64,000 nucleotides of DNA. Origin: Sphagnum compactum. Taxonomy: Eukaryota; Bryophyta; Sphagnopsida; Sphagnales. Where the stretch lies: the NCBI GenBank assembly GCA_965153455.1, contig OZ234504.1, positions 5,270,001 to 5,334,000 of the forward strand, read 5' to 3'. The notes under the pieces are model-generated. The model worked only from the letters and a program-made list of their open reading frames with translations, was not told the DNA's origin and did not search any database. The translations under genes were made by a program, and so were the position numbers. Shown in pieces: positions 13,570 to 24,070 of this stretch (positions are counted from its first letter, which is position 1; each line of letters starts with the position of its first letter).

Positions 13570-16500
13570 ATGGCGGAAGCGCACGCCAGTAGAGATGATG
13601 ACGCTTTGAAGAAGAATACTGACTGCGTCTATTTCCTTGCTTCTCCCTTGACGTGCAAGAAGGTATGTGTGCATGTCTGTTGCAGCGTGTGTTCTCCCTC
13701 ATCTATCACATGCTTTTCCCCCTTAATCTCCCACTCAGACCCAGACCATCCTTCTTTCCTTCCCCTACCCCGGTTTCCTCCCTCTCCAAACGCGCAACCT
13801 CGTCTTCCTGTGCATTTTCTGGGGCGCAAGAATTTTAGGGTTTGGTGCACAATTGGATTGTCTCGGCTTGTAGGTTTCTGCACAAAGTTGCAGTTCAAGA
13901 ATCATATAGTTTCTTGACAACTTCTTGAGGTGCTACCTCGTTTCTGTAGGTTTTCTTGCCATGTGGCCATGCTTTGGTATTGGTAAATTAGGGTTTGGAG
14001 GGAGGAAGGGAAGAATGGCATGTTGTGAGAATTAGCTCCCGTCAAGGGCTTTTTCTAGCATTCTGGAGCCACTTAGCTCTGCTTTCAATTGTTTTTTTTT
14101 GCAGTCAATTTCTTGACCATGGAGCTTCCAAAAGCAATGATGGACAAAACTGGGAATGAGTATGTCTGTCTGTAGTTTTCAAGTTGGTTCACCCCCTGTG
14201 CTCCGTGGCACTATCTGACTCATTTGGTTTCTTGCCAATGAGCTTAGACTCAGACACATTAGGTTTGGGCTTTTGAATTATTATTTATGGTCCCAGATGC
14301 TTGGTCTGTTGCTCTAGTTTCTCAAGTTTTTAGCTGATGGTTTTGGTTTCTCTTTAGCAGTCTCTGAAACATGGGATGTGGTTTGTTTTGATTGTCCAGG
14401 GTAATGACTGTGAGTTTCGGCACAGTGAGAGTGCGAGAGTGAACCCTAGGGACTGCTGGTATTGGTTGGGAGGAAAATGTCTCATGCCTGATTGCCCGTT
14501 TCGCCATCCGGTACTTTCCATCTACTGCCCTTTTATTGCTTTTCTGTTGGAATATGTTTTTGCAGTGCATTTCTTGAACCATGGGAGGCTTGAACATGTG
14601 ATATGGCATTTGTGATGCATGCAGCCTTTAGAAGGCAGAACAGCTGTGGGGGCTACAGTTGGGCCTCCTGTTCCAGGAGCTGCAGGTGTCAACAAGGCCA
14701 GGACTCCTTGCTACTTTTTTTCTCAAGGTTACTGTGCCAAAGGAGAGAAGTGTCCTTTCTTGCATGGGCCTGCAACACCCACATCAAGCTCACCACAGAT
14801 ACCTGCTCCTCTTCAGAAGCCTGCAAGGGCAAATGCACTTGAGGTCACTGGAAAGAAAACTGGGGATGCCATTGGGAGGGCAACAGTTGTTGAGAAGCCA
14901 CTTGCTGCAGAGGGCCCTGCAATTCCCACTTGTCACCCCAGAGAAGCAAGCCTCTCAACACATGTTGCTGGAGGGATCTCCAATCAGAGCCCAAAAAAAG
15001 ATGGTGAAATTCCTGGATCAGGGTTGCAAAATGGTGCACGGCTAGGGAGGGCAGATGTCCAACTAGCCACATCTAATGCAGTGCTGGGTAGCACAAATCG
15101 CCTGCATGTGCGGCAGCCTGGAGGAGACGAATGGCCGCAGAATGGGATGGAGTCTGATGAGTGGTGGGAAGAATCTTCACCTGGATTTGATGTCCTTGTA
15201 GATGCTGGTCCAGAGAGGTCTCGCTACAATGAAGACCCTGACCTTCAAGACAGTTATGAAGGATTAGAGCCTGGACGGCCAGGCCCAGCTGCTCAAAGAA
15301 GAGGTAAAAGTCTGCATGGACTTGATGAGATTGACCAGTATGACTATGAGTACCCAGGTGTGTTTGAGCAGGCAGCATATGATCCTGCTGGACCATACAA
15401 CCATGGGGAATTTGAGCCCTATGAGCAGCAAGGTTATGAGCATGACATGGCATATGAGCAACAAAGCCACCCAAGGAGTGGTGTGTATGGAGGCAGAGGG
15501 ATTGAGGAAATGTATGGGAGGGAAAGAGAGAGAATAATGTTAAACAGGGAGGGAGAAAATGGTGTTGGCACCAACCATCGAGAGTTGAAACGGCTGAGGG
15601 TTGATGGCCCTCCACATCATATTCTACAGAATCGTTTGCGCCAGCGGACTGAGTCTGGACGTGGTGTGCTTGATGAATTGCTGTCTCAGAGGTGGATGGA
15701 ACAGAATCCACAGAAACTGCGCGAGCTGAATTTGCGGCAGCAGCTTTTTGTCCAGCAACAGGGTATTGATAAGTTTAGTAATAACACGTCACGGCAAAAA
15801 AGTGAGCGATCTGCTGGAGAACCTGCAAGGATTGCTCGATGTGCACCATCCCAGAACATGAAGGGAGAAGTTATTGTAAAAAGGTTGCCAAATGGTCGAG
15901 AAAATGAGGAGGCACGAAAAGGCTCTGCCCCTGTTAGTGACATCAAGCTGGCTTGTCTGAGGAGAGAAGCAGGGCAGTCAGCACTGAAGAGAGAGAATGG
16001 GCGACCAAAGGCAGCTTCCAAGGTAGAGGCTATGATAGAGGCAGAAACACTACATGCAGGAGGGAACTTAACAAAAGTGCGCGGAAGTGAAGGCAGGAAG
16101 GAACCACCCTCTACTTTTGCAGGGCCAAAAACCTTAGCTCAAATTCTAGCTGAAAAGAGGAAAGGAGGAGCAGTGGATGAGAAAAGTGAAGTGACAGAGA
16201 TGTCCGGTGGTTTAGGAAAGGGTGTTCAGTCCATAGAAAGTGATACTCAAAATGGGATTAGTAATGTAGCTTTACCACAGCAGGACATGCCCAGTGACTT
16301 CAATTCTCTGGCTGTACCGTCTGGAGCTCATGAAGGCAAGTTGGGTGCACAAACAACAAAGAACCAGGATCAACTACTTGCTACTTCCATGTCACGACAC
16401 CGTACTGGTGGCACTGCATCTGAAGAGAAGAAGATACATTTAGCAAAGTCAGTACCGGCCCATTTAGAAGTGCCAAAATTTGTTGGCCCAAAGTCTTTGA

Positions 16501-16991
16501 GTGCTATTTTGCAGGCGAAACGCAAGGCGGTGTCAGAGACTGGAAGAAGCCCAGATGATGGCATCCGGGGCGAGAATCAGAGGCAGAGTGGGGTGGAGGG
16601 TGCCACATCTCCAGTTTCCAGTTCCATTAAACCCACAGTGGTGGATTGTCATATTCCTGGAAAAAGTGCTGAGGTAGAAGACACACGGCATCCAGATGTT
16701 GGGGAGCAATCCCTCAGTTACATGAAGGAAAGGAGGCTGCAGGCTGGAAGCCTAGTGATGCAGGATGAGGAAATGGTTGATTCTGTGGAGGCTTTGAGGA
16801 ATGACAATGTTGTGGAAGAATTGGATTCAGCTAGGGCTGTTGGCAATTTGTTCTCCAATGCAGGGACTGATGGTTATGAGGCAGATACTGGGGACAAGGC
16901 AATTGTTTTTGCAGATGATGATGATGAGGATTTTGGTCTTGATGATGAAGATGATGAGTTTGCAAAGAAACTGGGCGGGTTCTTTTCCTGA
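13570..16991 (+). CDS. CCCH zinc-finger protein, ZC3H11A / plant C3H17-like (3 exons, 856 aa)
   Basis: Exons 13570-13662, 14400-14510 and 14625-16991, all joined in phase 0. Three CCCH fingers lie near the N-terminus: C19-x9-C29-x5-C35-x3-H39, C50-x7-C58-x4-C63-x3-H67 and C97-x7-C105-x5-C111-x3-H115. The opening DCVYFLASPLTCKK plus NPRDCWYWLGGKC is typical of the plant C3H17-type proteins related to animal ZC3H11A, an mRNA-export factor associated with TREX. The long middle is low-complexity and charged, with Tyr/Glu-rich repeats at about residues 300-340. A motif GPK-x-L-x2-IL-x2-KRK occurs twice (starting at 568 and 689). The C-terminus is strongly acidic, then ends FAKKLGGFFS. A nuclear RNA-binding or mRNA-export role is inferred from the family. 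The long last exon (about 2.4 kb) carries most of the protein. Confidence 0.9.
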
Positions 16992-17071
16992 CCCTGGTAA
17001 GTCATTGTGTAGGTTTGTGAGGTGCTTAAGGGATATGTTCTGGGTGCAGGGGGCCCTGACCACTACCCAAT

Positions 17072-17560
17072 GTAGGCCTCTCTATGCCCATGGCTTAGAT
17101 GCTTGCTTGTACAGGGGTAGCTAAAATGAAATGAATCTTAATCTCACAAGCTTGTTACAGCTTGGATGATGACTATTGACTTTTTTCATTAGCTGTGGAT
17201 TTTGAGCAATTGCCAATATCCTGACTGAGTCTTCCTGTTTCTTCCAAAAATGTGACAGAAACTCAGGATGCAGATTTATGTTAACTGTTTGCACTAAGTT
17301 TTTAAGCCAATTATTGTCTGCTTATTTGCACCTACTCCTGGGAGCAGATGTAGTGAGTGGGGAATAATGGCAGCGAGTACTGCTTATGATGTTGAAGGTG
17401 ATGGTCTGATACTCTATGATTGACATTCATCAGTTGATGGCCACACTCAGTAGTGTTGTGTTTTTTTTGGTTTGGCCAGATCTGACACAACATTTGGTTT
17501 CCCTTACATGTTTTTGTGAATTTCCTCTCTGCAATCATGGTGTAAGAGGAAAGCAGCTAT
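17072..17560 (+). repeat. dispersed repeat R1, copy A
   Basis: Starts near CTCTCTATGCCCATGGCTTAG just after the CCCH stop codon. It contains the R1 landmarks in order: TGACTGAGTCTT, CTCAGGATGCAGATTT, GCACCTACTCCTGGGAGC, GAAGGTGATGGTCTGATAC and TCTCTGCAAT. It may lie partly in the CCCH 3' untranslated region. No coding capacity or transposon ends were recognised. Confidence 0.65.
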
Positions 17561-17920
17561 GTATGTCAATGCTGTCAATCAAGAGCTTGGATCAGCCTCT
17601 AATTGATTCTTGACATGCATATTCGAATGATGGTCCATGATCGTGCTTCTTTATTCTGTGTAATCCTGAAAAGTCTCTGTGGTTGTCTATATGGAAAACT
17701 CCCATTCACTAAAGAGGGGTTATTCTGTTGCTGGCAGGGTTGTGAACTCAATTTGAAATATATTTAAGAGCTTCTTGCCATATGTGTTGCCCATTTGTTG
17801 CTAGAGATCATTTACCATGTTGATCAATCACAAGAGGCTACAATTCTATGAATTTTGCATAAGGACTGCTTTTCAGTTGCAATGTCTCTTCTGTGAAAGA
17901 AATTCCATGTATTTAAATTT

Positions 17921-18370
17921 GAGACCTCTCTGTGCTTTGGCTTAGATGCTTGCTTAAATGAAATAAAACTTACCCCACAAACTTGACTGAGGATATTGCT
18001 GACTACTTTGTTAGCTATGTCTTGGGTGCTACCCAACATCATGACTGTGTTCTTCTTGGTTCTGGAAATGCATCAAAATCTCAAGATGCAGATTTTTGTG
18101 TAATTTTGCCTGGAAATTTGGGCAGATTGCTATATACTTCATTCTACACCCACCGTCAAGAACTGATGAAGTCATTGGGGAGAAGTGGCAGATAAGACAC
18201 TGCTGTTCAATGAAGGTGATGGTCTGATACTTTGTGAGTAACATTTCCAAGAGTATGACCACGCTCATTCCTGATATGGTAGTTTTGTTTTTGCTAGAAT
18301 TGACACAAGAGTTACGTTGAAAGTGTTATTGTGGAGTTTTCTCTGCAATATAATAGATATGTAAATGAAT
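17921..18370 (+). repeat. dispersed repeat R1, copy B
   Basis: Shares with copy A the blocks GGCTTAGATGCTTGCTT, ATCATGACTG, CAAGATGCAGATTTT, GAAGGTGATGGTCTGATAC and TTCTCTGCAAT, in the same order and orientation. Adds CATTCTACACCCACCGTC, which is shared with copy D. The unit is about 450-490 bp. Confidence 0.65.
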
Positions 18371-19059
18371 TTGAGGCATGCAACATTGACTGTAAATGTC
18401 AAGTTATGTTTTTTGTTGAGCTAATAAGAGACTAGTTCTCATTGGTGTTTTGCAGCTTTGCCATGACATAGGGGAAGTAAACTTTATAACAAATTGCAAG
18501 TAAGCTATCTAAGGCTAGAAGCTGAATGAGTGGTACCTACAATCTTTCACCTATTAGGCAAAATGTTTTAAATATTCTGATTTCCAATCTTGAAGTATGA
18601 GATTTGTGCGTTTGAGATGGGTAGATAAGCTTGCATAGTCAGTGAACAGCAGCTAGATTCAGCTTTGCAATTTTACTTCAGCAGAGAGTGACTGGAGTAA
18701 AGTGACTCCTTGGAAAGGCACACAAAGGTGCTTCTCCTTGTCACGAGCATTGTTTCAAATAATGGGGTGGGAAGAGGCTATGGGTAACTACATGCTGAGT
18801 TATTAGAGAAGAAAGCGCCAAAAAAATTTCTGTCTTTCTTGATGCTGGAGGTTTACAAAGCAAACAAATGGTTTTACCCCAAACACCCTGAGACTATGCT
18901 AGCCTGCTATTAGTGATACACGGCTTAGCTCATAGCCAGTTAGTAGAGGACATTATAGTGTCATTCTTGATCCATGTCTCCTCTCTCAGTATTTGTAATG
19001 TAAAGACTGTCACAGACCAGTAGAAAGACAAATTGGTTCCCTCTACATCATTCTTGTGT

Positions 19060-19390
19060 GCTGTTGTGTATTGTATTCAGCTATGTCTCTTTGCATGTTT
19101 AGCCAACATCATGATTGAGTCTTACCATTGCTTCCAGAAGTTTAGGACGCATATTTCATAGGACAGTTTGCATGAAAACTGAGGCAGATATTCAATACTT
19201 TCTACAGCCATGGTTGTGAGCTGATTCAGTGAGTAGTCATGGCAGTTCATCACCACCATTTGTGAAGGTGACGACGGTTTGACATGTTTGAGTGACTTTC
19301 ATAAGGTTATGAGTTTATTACTGCACTCATTGTCATATCATCTTCAAGATGTTGTTGTGGAGATGTCCCATGACTCTGTCAACAATAGTA
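19060..19390 (+). repeat. dispersed repeat R1, copy C (diverged)
   Basis: Carries CCAACATCATGATTGAGTCTT, a GCTTCCAGAAGTTTAGGACGC block and GTGAAGGTGACGACGGTTTGA, in R1 order. It is more diverged than copies A and B. The DNA between copies B and C (18371-19059) holds no feature I recognise. Confidence 0.55.
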
Positions 19391-19894
19391 CTCATTTCAA
19401 CTCTTAGCTAATTATATAATCTCATCTGTCAAGCCGTTAATTCTCAAAGGAGTGCTATCTCAATATCAAGAACATTAAATCATTTATTTGACCCTTTTGA
19501 AATTCAATATCACAAAATTAATACTATTTAATCAATTGCTATTTGACTTCTTCTCATGTTATGTGTAGAAATATTTGAAATGGGTTCAAATTCAAATTTC
19601 TCGTCTTTGGCATTGTGTGATTTATTTTTTAATTCCTCACACTAGATAATAACCTTCAACTAATTATGTATCAATTTTAAAGCATTCTTAGTTTGATCTA
19701 TTTACATTGATGAGTGAGTTAAAAAAACCACCAAGTCATGTTCACAAAACTAATACTTATCAAGTTAAATTCCAACATTATTGTCTTTTAATCAAACATA
19801 AATGAAAAGCCCAGAAAATAGACTAAGTGCAAAAAAATCATTTGACCTCTGAGTTGTGAAATATTTTTAAAAATCGGAACCAACCAGCAGATAC
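19391..19894. other. AT-rich spacer without recognisable features
   Basis: Composition becomes markedly AT-rich after R1 copy C. I see no open frame of note and no repeat boundary until the R2 copy begins. Confidence 0.5.
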
Positions 19895-20160
19895 TAACAT
19901 AAAGAACAAGGGTGTGTGTCACAATGTGTGGCCTTGCCAATTACATTAAAAAGTATCTTAAGGCAAAAGAAGAATTATGGAAACTCAAATATTTCACCTT
20001 GCAAAAAATATAATCTTCTTCAAAAAAATCCTCTAAAAGAAACCAAAATCCTTCAAGATATTATTATAACTCTATAATAACTAATCTCAAGTTTCAACAC
20101 AAGTCAAAATATAATCTTTCAAATATCCTCATAGGTATAAAAATAGACCTATTATCACCT
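19895..20160. repeat. dispersed repeat R2, copy A
   Basis: Landmarks in order: CACAATGTGTGGCCTTGCCA, CTTAAGGCAAAAGAAGAATT, ATCCTTCAAGATATTATTAT, AATCTCAAGTTTCAACACAA and AATAGACCTATTAT. The same series recurs at 62410-62742 and partly at 58398-58612. No coding capacity or inverted ends were seen. Orientation is arbitrary. Confidence 0.7.
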
Positions 20161-20494
20161 ATCTGAAGCTGAAGCTCTTTCGTTAATTGCAATTAACAAG
20201 ACTGAAATATTGATTCCTGCTGCTGTTCTACGGTTAAAGCTTGCTGGTAGTCCATGCATGAGAAGAAGCGGAGCTGATAGAACGACATTTTATAAGCTTT
20301 GGGAGATCTAGATCTTCCTTACTAGAGTTGTTGATTTTTGGAAGCTGATCAATCAAGTGTGCAGTGATAATATACACAAAGAGGAAATCATAGCTGCATG
20401 CTAGGAGCACTGATGATAGTAGCTCTACGTTTGGCTAGAGCCCCGGTGCTTGGTGCTTATGCATGTCGTGTACATACATGTTATATGTGTGCTA

Positions 20495-21383
20495 AGTGCA
20501 ATGTGGGTTGTCTTGATTCATCACGGGCTGTTCAACTATGGTATCCATTTACTGCAAGCACAAACAAAGGATCAGCTGGAGATCAGAGCTGGTGAATCAT
20601 CTGCTCTCTGCATGCCACAAGGAGCTGCTGATCATATAATAAACCCCAAGGACAATCACATATCATTCCACGTATAGATCATCTATCTCCTACACCCTAA
20701 ACCCTAAACCCTAATTTTGGTTGCAATGTTTGTCACAAAATTGCCTCGAGCAATTCTACAAGCACTCGATCCAGAGCTGATTCTTCTTGTGCAGTAGAAG
20801 AAGATCCTGAACCCACTTGTAAAATCAGTTGGTCTTGGGTGGAGTTCCTCTTTTGGAACTGGAGATCAACCCAAGGGAGGTTACTTCCATTTTTATCTAA
20901 ATGACATGCAAAAGAATATAAGATGCAATTTAAAATAAATAAATAAATCTTATAATTCACTTCAATGTAAATAGAATGCCAAGAATTGGATTATGGGAAT
21001 ATATTCAAAATCTATTTTAAATGTTTATAATTTTAATAAACTATTCTTTTAATATTCTCTCATTTCATAGCATAAAAAATACCCTTTTATCTCATGTGCT
21101 TCATAAAATATACAAAGACTAACCTCCAAGAGGAGATGACATATATCCTCCTGATTGATTGGCTCGAGAAAAGAGGGTTGAATCATGTGAACCTGCTTGT
21201 GTTTCTATGCTTATTATTGTATGTATGTCATTGGGCAAGCAGACACTGGGAGAGAATGGCATGGAATATACAATGTGTGTAGTGGAGGACAAAGATGTTG
21301 TTGTTGATCAGCTCTCCTTCCATGACCCAGATGGAAATATGATAGAAATTTGTAACTGCAACAAAAAGCCACCACAACCTTAA
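20495..21383 (+). pseudogene. glyoxalase I-like / VOC-family gene remnant (two exon pieces)
   Basis: Two separated pieces match the plant glyoxalase I-like (vicinal oxygen chelate) family. Piece 1 (about 20525-20671) reads LFNYGIHLLQAQ and then INPKDNHISFH, followed by a good GT donor. Piece 2 (about 21240-21383) reads GMEYTMCVVED and then VDQLSFHDPDGNMIEICNC before a TAA stop. Family members normally have FNYGIGIHLL, so two residues (GI) are missing here. The first VOC half (the usual LNHISRVC...VLGF segment) is not found upstream; only a faint remnant precedes piece 1. The missing N-terminus and the deletion favour a pseudogene. A gene with a distant or diverged first exon is less likely. 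Intact relatives are metal-binding enzymes of two-carbon lyase or isomerase type. Confidence 0.6.
20694..20714 (+). repeat. short interstitial plant telomere motif (CCCTAAA)3
   Basis: Almost three perfect CCCTAAA units, within the gap between the two pieces of the VOC remnant. Such telo-boxes are common near plant promoters and may also be scars of chromosome repair. Confidence 0.8.
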
Positions 21384-22754
21384 AATATCACTCAGGAGTC
21401 CTGCAATTTATACTGCTTGCCTGCACAAACAGATCCATGACTAGATCTGGTTCAATCTGCAACAACAACACCGACTACTCAAGTTTCCTCTACCACTCCA
21501 ATTACCGCTTGCCACAAATTCCTTCCTTGACTAGGAAATTTGCAACAACGACAACAACAACAACTCAAGTTTTCACCCAATTAGTTGCTGCACCCAGAGC
21601 ATGATTTCTCGCACAAAACTTCAACCCAATTGTCTCAAGGTGGGTGATCAAAAAGTCACGCCTGTTTTCTTACACGCATCCTGCAATATTGCTCTGGCTT
21701 CTGCTGCTCCTCCTGTCTCTTGCAAACAGTTCCCAACATATGAATGTATGGAATACACGTTCGCAGGCTCCAATTATTTTCTTAATATAAACTTCTATAT
21801 AGATTTCCCAACATAAATCAAACCCTGTGGCAGAACCATGCATTGACACTTGATACCCACAACGTTCAATTTTGGTGTATAACGTCGTCTTCTTGCAGTG
21901 AGTTGTTCTGTACAAATCCGTAGTCTTCACTCTCTCCCATTGATTCAAGAGAGAACCAGTAAATTTTCTCCATATAGGCTCACACTTCAACAGAACATAT
22001 GACTTTTCCTATGGCAGTAGTAGGCCTTCACAATTGAACTTGGCAACAACACATGTTTCCCAATTCTCCGGCCCTCTGGGTGAAAAGTTACATGCAATAA
22101 TTCTTGGAGGAGATTTTACATGTACCTTCCAACATTCTAAATTACACTCTGTTGCATCACACCAAGGAATAATGTGCATACCTTTTGTACACAACTGACT
22201 TTGAGGGATCACCTCCCGCAGCAGAAGAATGGTCCTATGGCATTATGTATAGGGTAAGGCCCTGCTATCATCAGGGAATTACTGTGTGAGCACCGAGAGT
22301 CATTTACATGCCTGAAGGGTCCTGTACTTGTGGGTTTGGGAACATCTGGGGCTCATGCCCTCATGTGGCCCTCCCTCAAGAGAACCCACTCACACAAGAA
22401 ACCTCCTTTACAACATAATGGTCATTGTGTTTCACCATCTTAAGAGGCAAATTGAGAATAACTTTTTAGAATCATTTTCTATGTTTGATGTTAAACACTC
22501 AAGAAACAGATAATGATTATTCATCCAAGATTTTTTTTCAATTTTTTTTACATTTTTTGTTGTACATAAATATTAACATCCACATCCTACAACTCTTTTC
22601 AAAACAAAGAATGTAAATGTAAAACAATTTGATGTCTTCACCAAAGAATGATTATACTCTATATCAAGAATAATTCAGCATTACTGGTATAAATGAGATA
22701 TAAATTATTATTTACACATGTTTAATTAACCATATATTTATCTCATTTTTTCTT
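21384..22754. other. intergenic stretch, no gene recognised
   Basis: Contains CAACAACAAC-type low complexity around 21455-21565. Short open frames on both strands (for example 21670-21990 minus) resemble no known family. It runs up to the target duplication of copia copy 1. Confidence 0.5.
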
Positions 22755-22759
22755 AATAG
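22755..22759. repeat. target-site duplication (AATAG) of copia copy 1, left
   Basis: AATAG directly before the left LTR is repeated exactly at 27595-27599 directly after the right LTR. Five bp is the usual copia duplication length. Confidence 0.9.
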
Positions 22760-23102
22760 TGTTGGAAATTGACAATGGATTGATGAGAGGATAAAAATGA
22801 TAAAAACATTTGATTTTTTCATGAGCTCCCTGCTGAATCTTAGGATCACACAAATGTTGTTATGAACCTATGATTCATTCCTAAGCTTTGGCCTAATCTA
22901 AATAGGAGGTGAACACCCCATTACAAATGTTAGCTACTTCAGAAATGCATGCACAACCACATGCACAAGGTCAACATCTCATGCATTGAGATATTTCATA
23001 TTAAACTTAACTAGAAATATTTAAGTAAACTTATTGAATGTATCTCGTAGTCCCAAAAGTATGTGCATGTAACACAACTTGGTAGGAAGTTGATATCTAA
23101 CA
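22760..23102 (-). repeat. copia copy 1, LTR at the 3' end of the element
   Basis: 343 bp, TG...CA ends. Compared with the other LTR it has a deletion between two CAAGTAACTT-like direct repeats near 23073. The polypurine-like tract GAGTGGGGT lies just inside it on the minus strand (23103-23111). Confidence 0.93.
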
Positions 23103-23639
23103 ACCCCACTCAATGAACTATCAAATTAAGCACTTAATCACACCCAATCAAGTGTTGAAAATATTCATGTTTATTAGCATAAAGTCCCTTGGTCAAAATA
23201 TTTGCAATTATATTCTTCATGTTGCAATACACCAATTTAACAAAGCCTTCTTCAATATTCTTTCGCATCAAATGATAATGAATCTTGATATGCTTCATGT
23301 AAGCATAAAAGACTAGGTTCTTTGATAAAGATATACAACTTTGATTATTGTCATATAGGACAATGGGTTTCATTTGTGGAACACCAATGCTCCCCAAAAA
23401 TGATAAAAGCCACATTGCTTGCCTTATTGTTTATGAAGTTGCCATATATTTAGTTTATGTTGACAACACAACAATATAGGTTTGCTTCTTGTTGTTCCAA
23501 TTAATAGCACCATTTCCCAATAAGAAAACATAACATGATGTGGATTTGCGGTCACCCATATTGCCAACACAATTTGTATCATTATAGGCACACATGTGTG
23601 TGTTTCTATAAATAGTATCATACTCTTCAATATTGGGAC

Positions 23640-23830
23640 ACTTGTTTTGGCAAACATTCTTTTCATAATGCACTTGGCCCATATTGTTTTCGTCAATTCC
23701 TTGGCTATGATAAATGTCCCTTTCAGAACGCATTTGGCCTTTCATGTTCCTATTGGAACTTAGGGCTTACATTTTTTTTGAAATGGACTTGGTTTTGGTT
23801 ATGGTTTACATGTCATAGATGGTAATGCCA
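23640..23830 (-). repeat. 60-bp / 20-residue tandem repeat in the copia polyprotein, copy 1 (about 3 units)
   Basis: Partly decayed units on the minus strand encode variants of a 20-residue motif with the core HSQG (for example DIYHSQGIDENNMGQVHYEK). They sit immediately before RNase H. Copy 2 carries the same repeat in more units at 49748-50215. Confidence 0.65.
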
Positions 23831-23869
23831 TGGGGTTCATTCACTTGAATTTTCATTCATGACTTGTAA

Positions 23870-24070
23870 TGAACTTGTACTTAATTCTTAGTTTAGCATC
23901 AGTTCACTCTCAATTAATTTCTAATTAAGTTGTAGTTCATTTCCAGTTAACTCTTAATTAATTTTTAGTTAAGTCCAAATTAAATACCAGTTAAATCTGA
24001 GTTAATTAACAATTAATTCTTAATTAAGTCATAGTTAACTCCCAATTAACTCCCAGTCAACTTTAAGAGC
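23870..24070. repeat. degenerate AT-rich tandem tract inside copia copy 1
   Basis: Irregular repetition of AGTTAACTCC and CAATTAATTC words with a spacing of roughly 10-14 bp. It lies where the reverse-transcriptase connection domain should be. Copy 2 has coding-like sequence in the corresponding place (50220-50600). Confidence 0.65.

Noticed and set aside
13258-13917. Several overlapping open frames on both strands around the CCCH first exon
   Set aside because: They result from high GC content. Only the frame with the first CCCH finger and a fitting splice donor at 13663 is supported.
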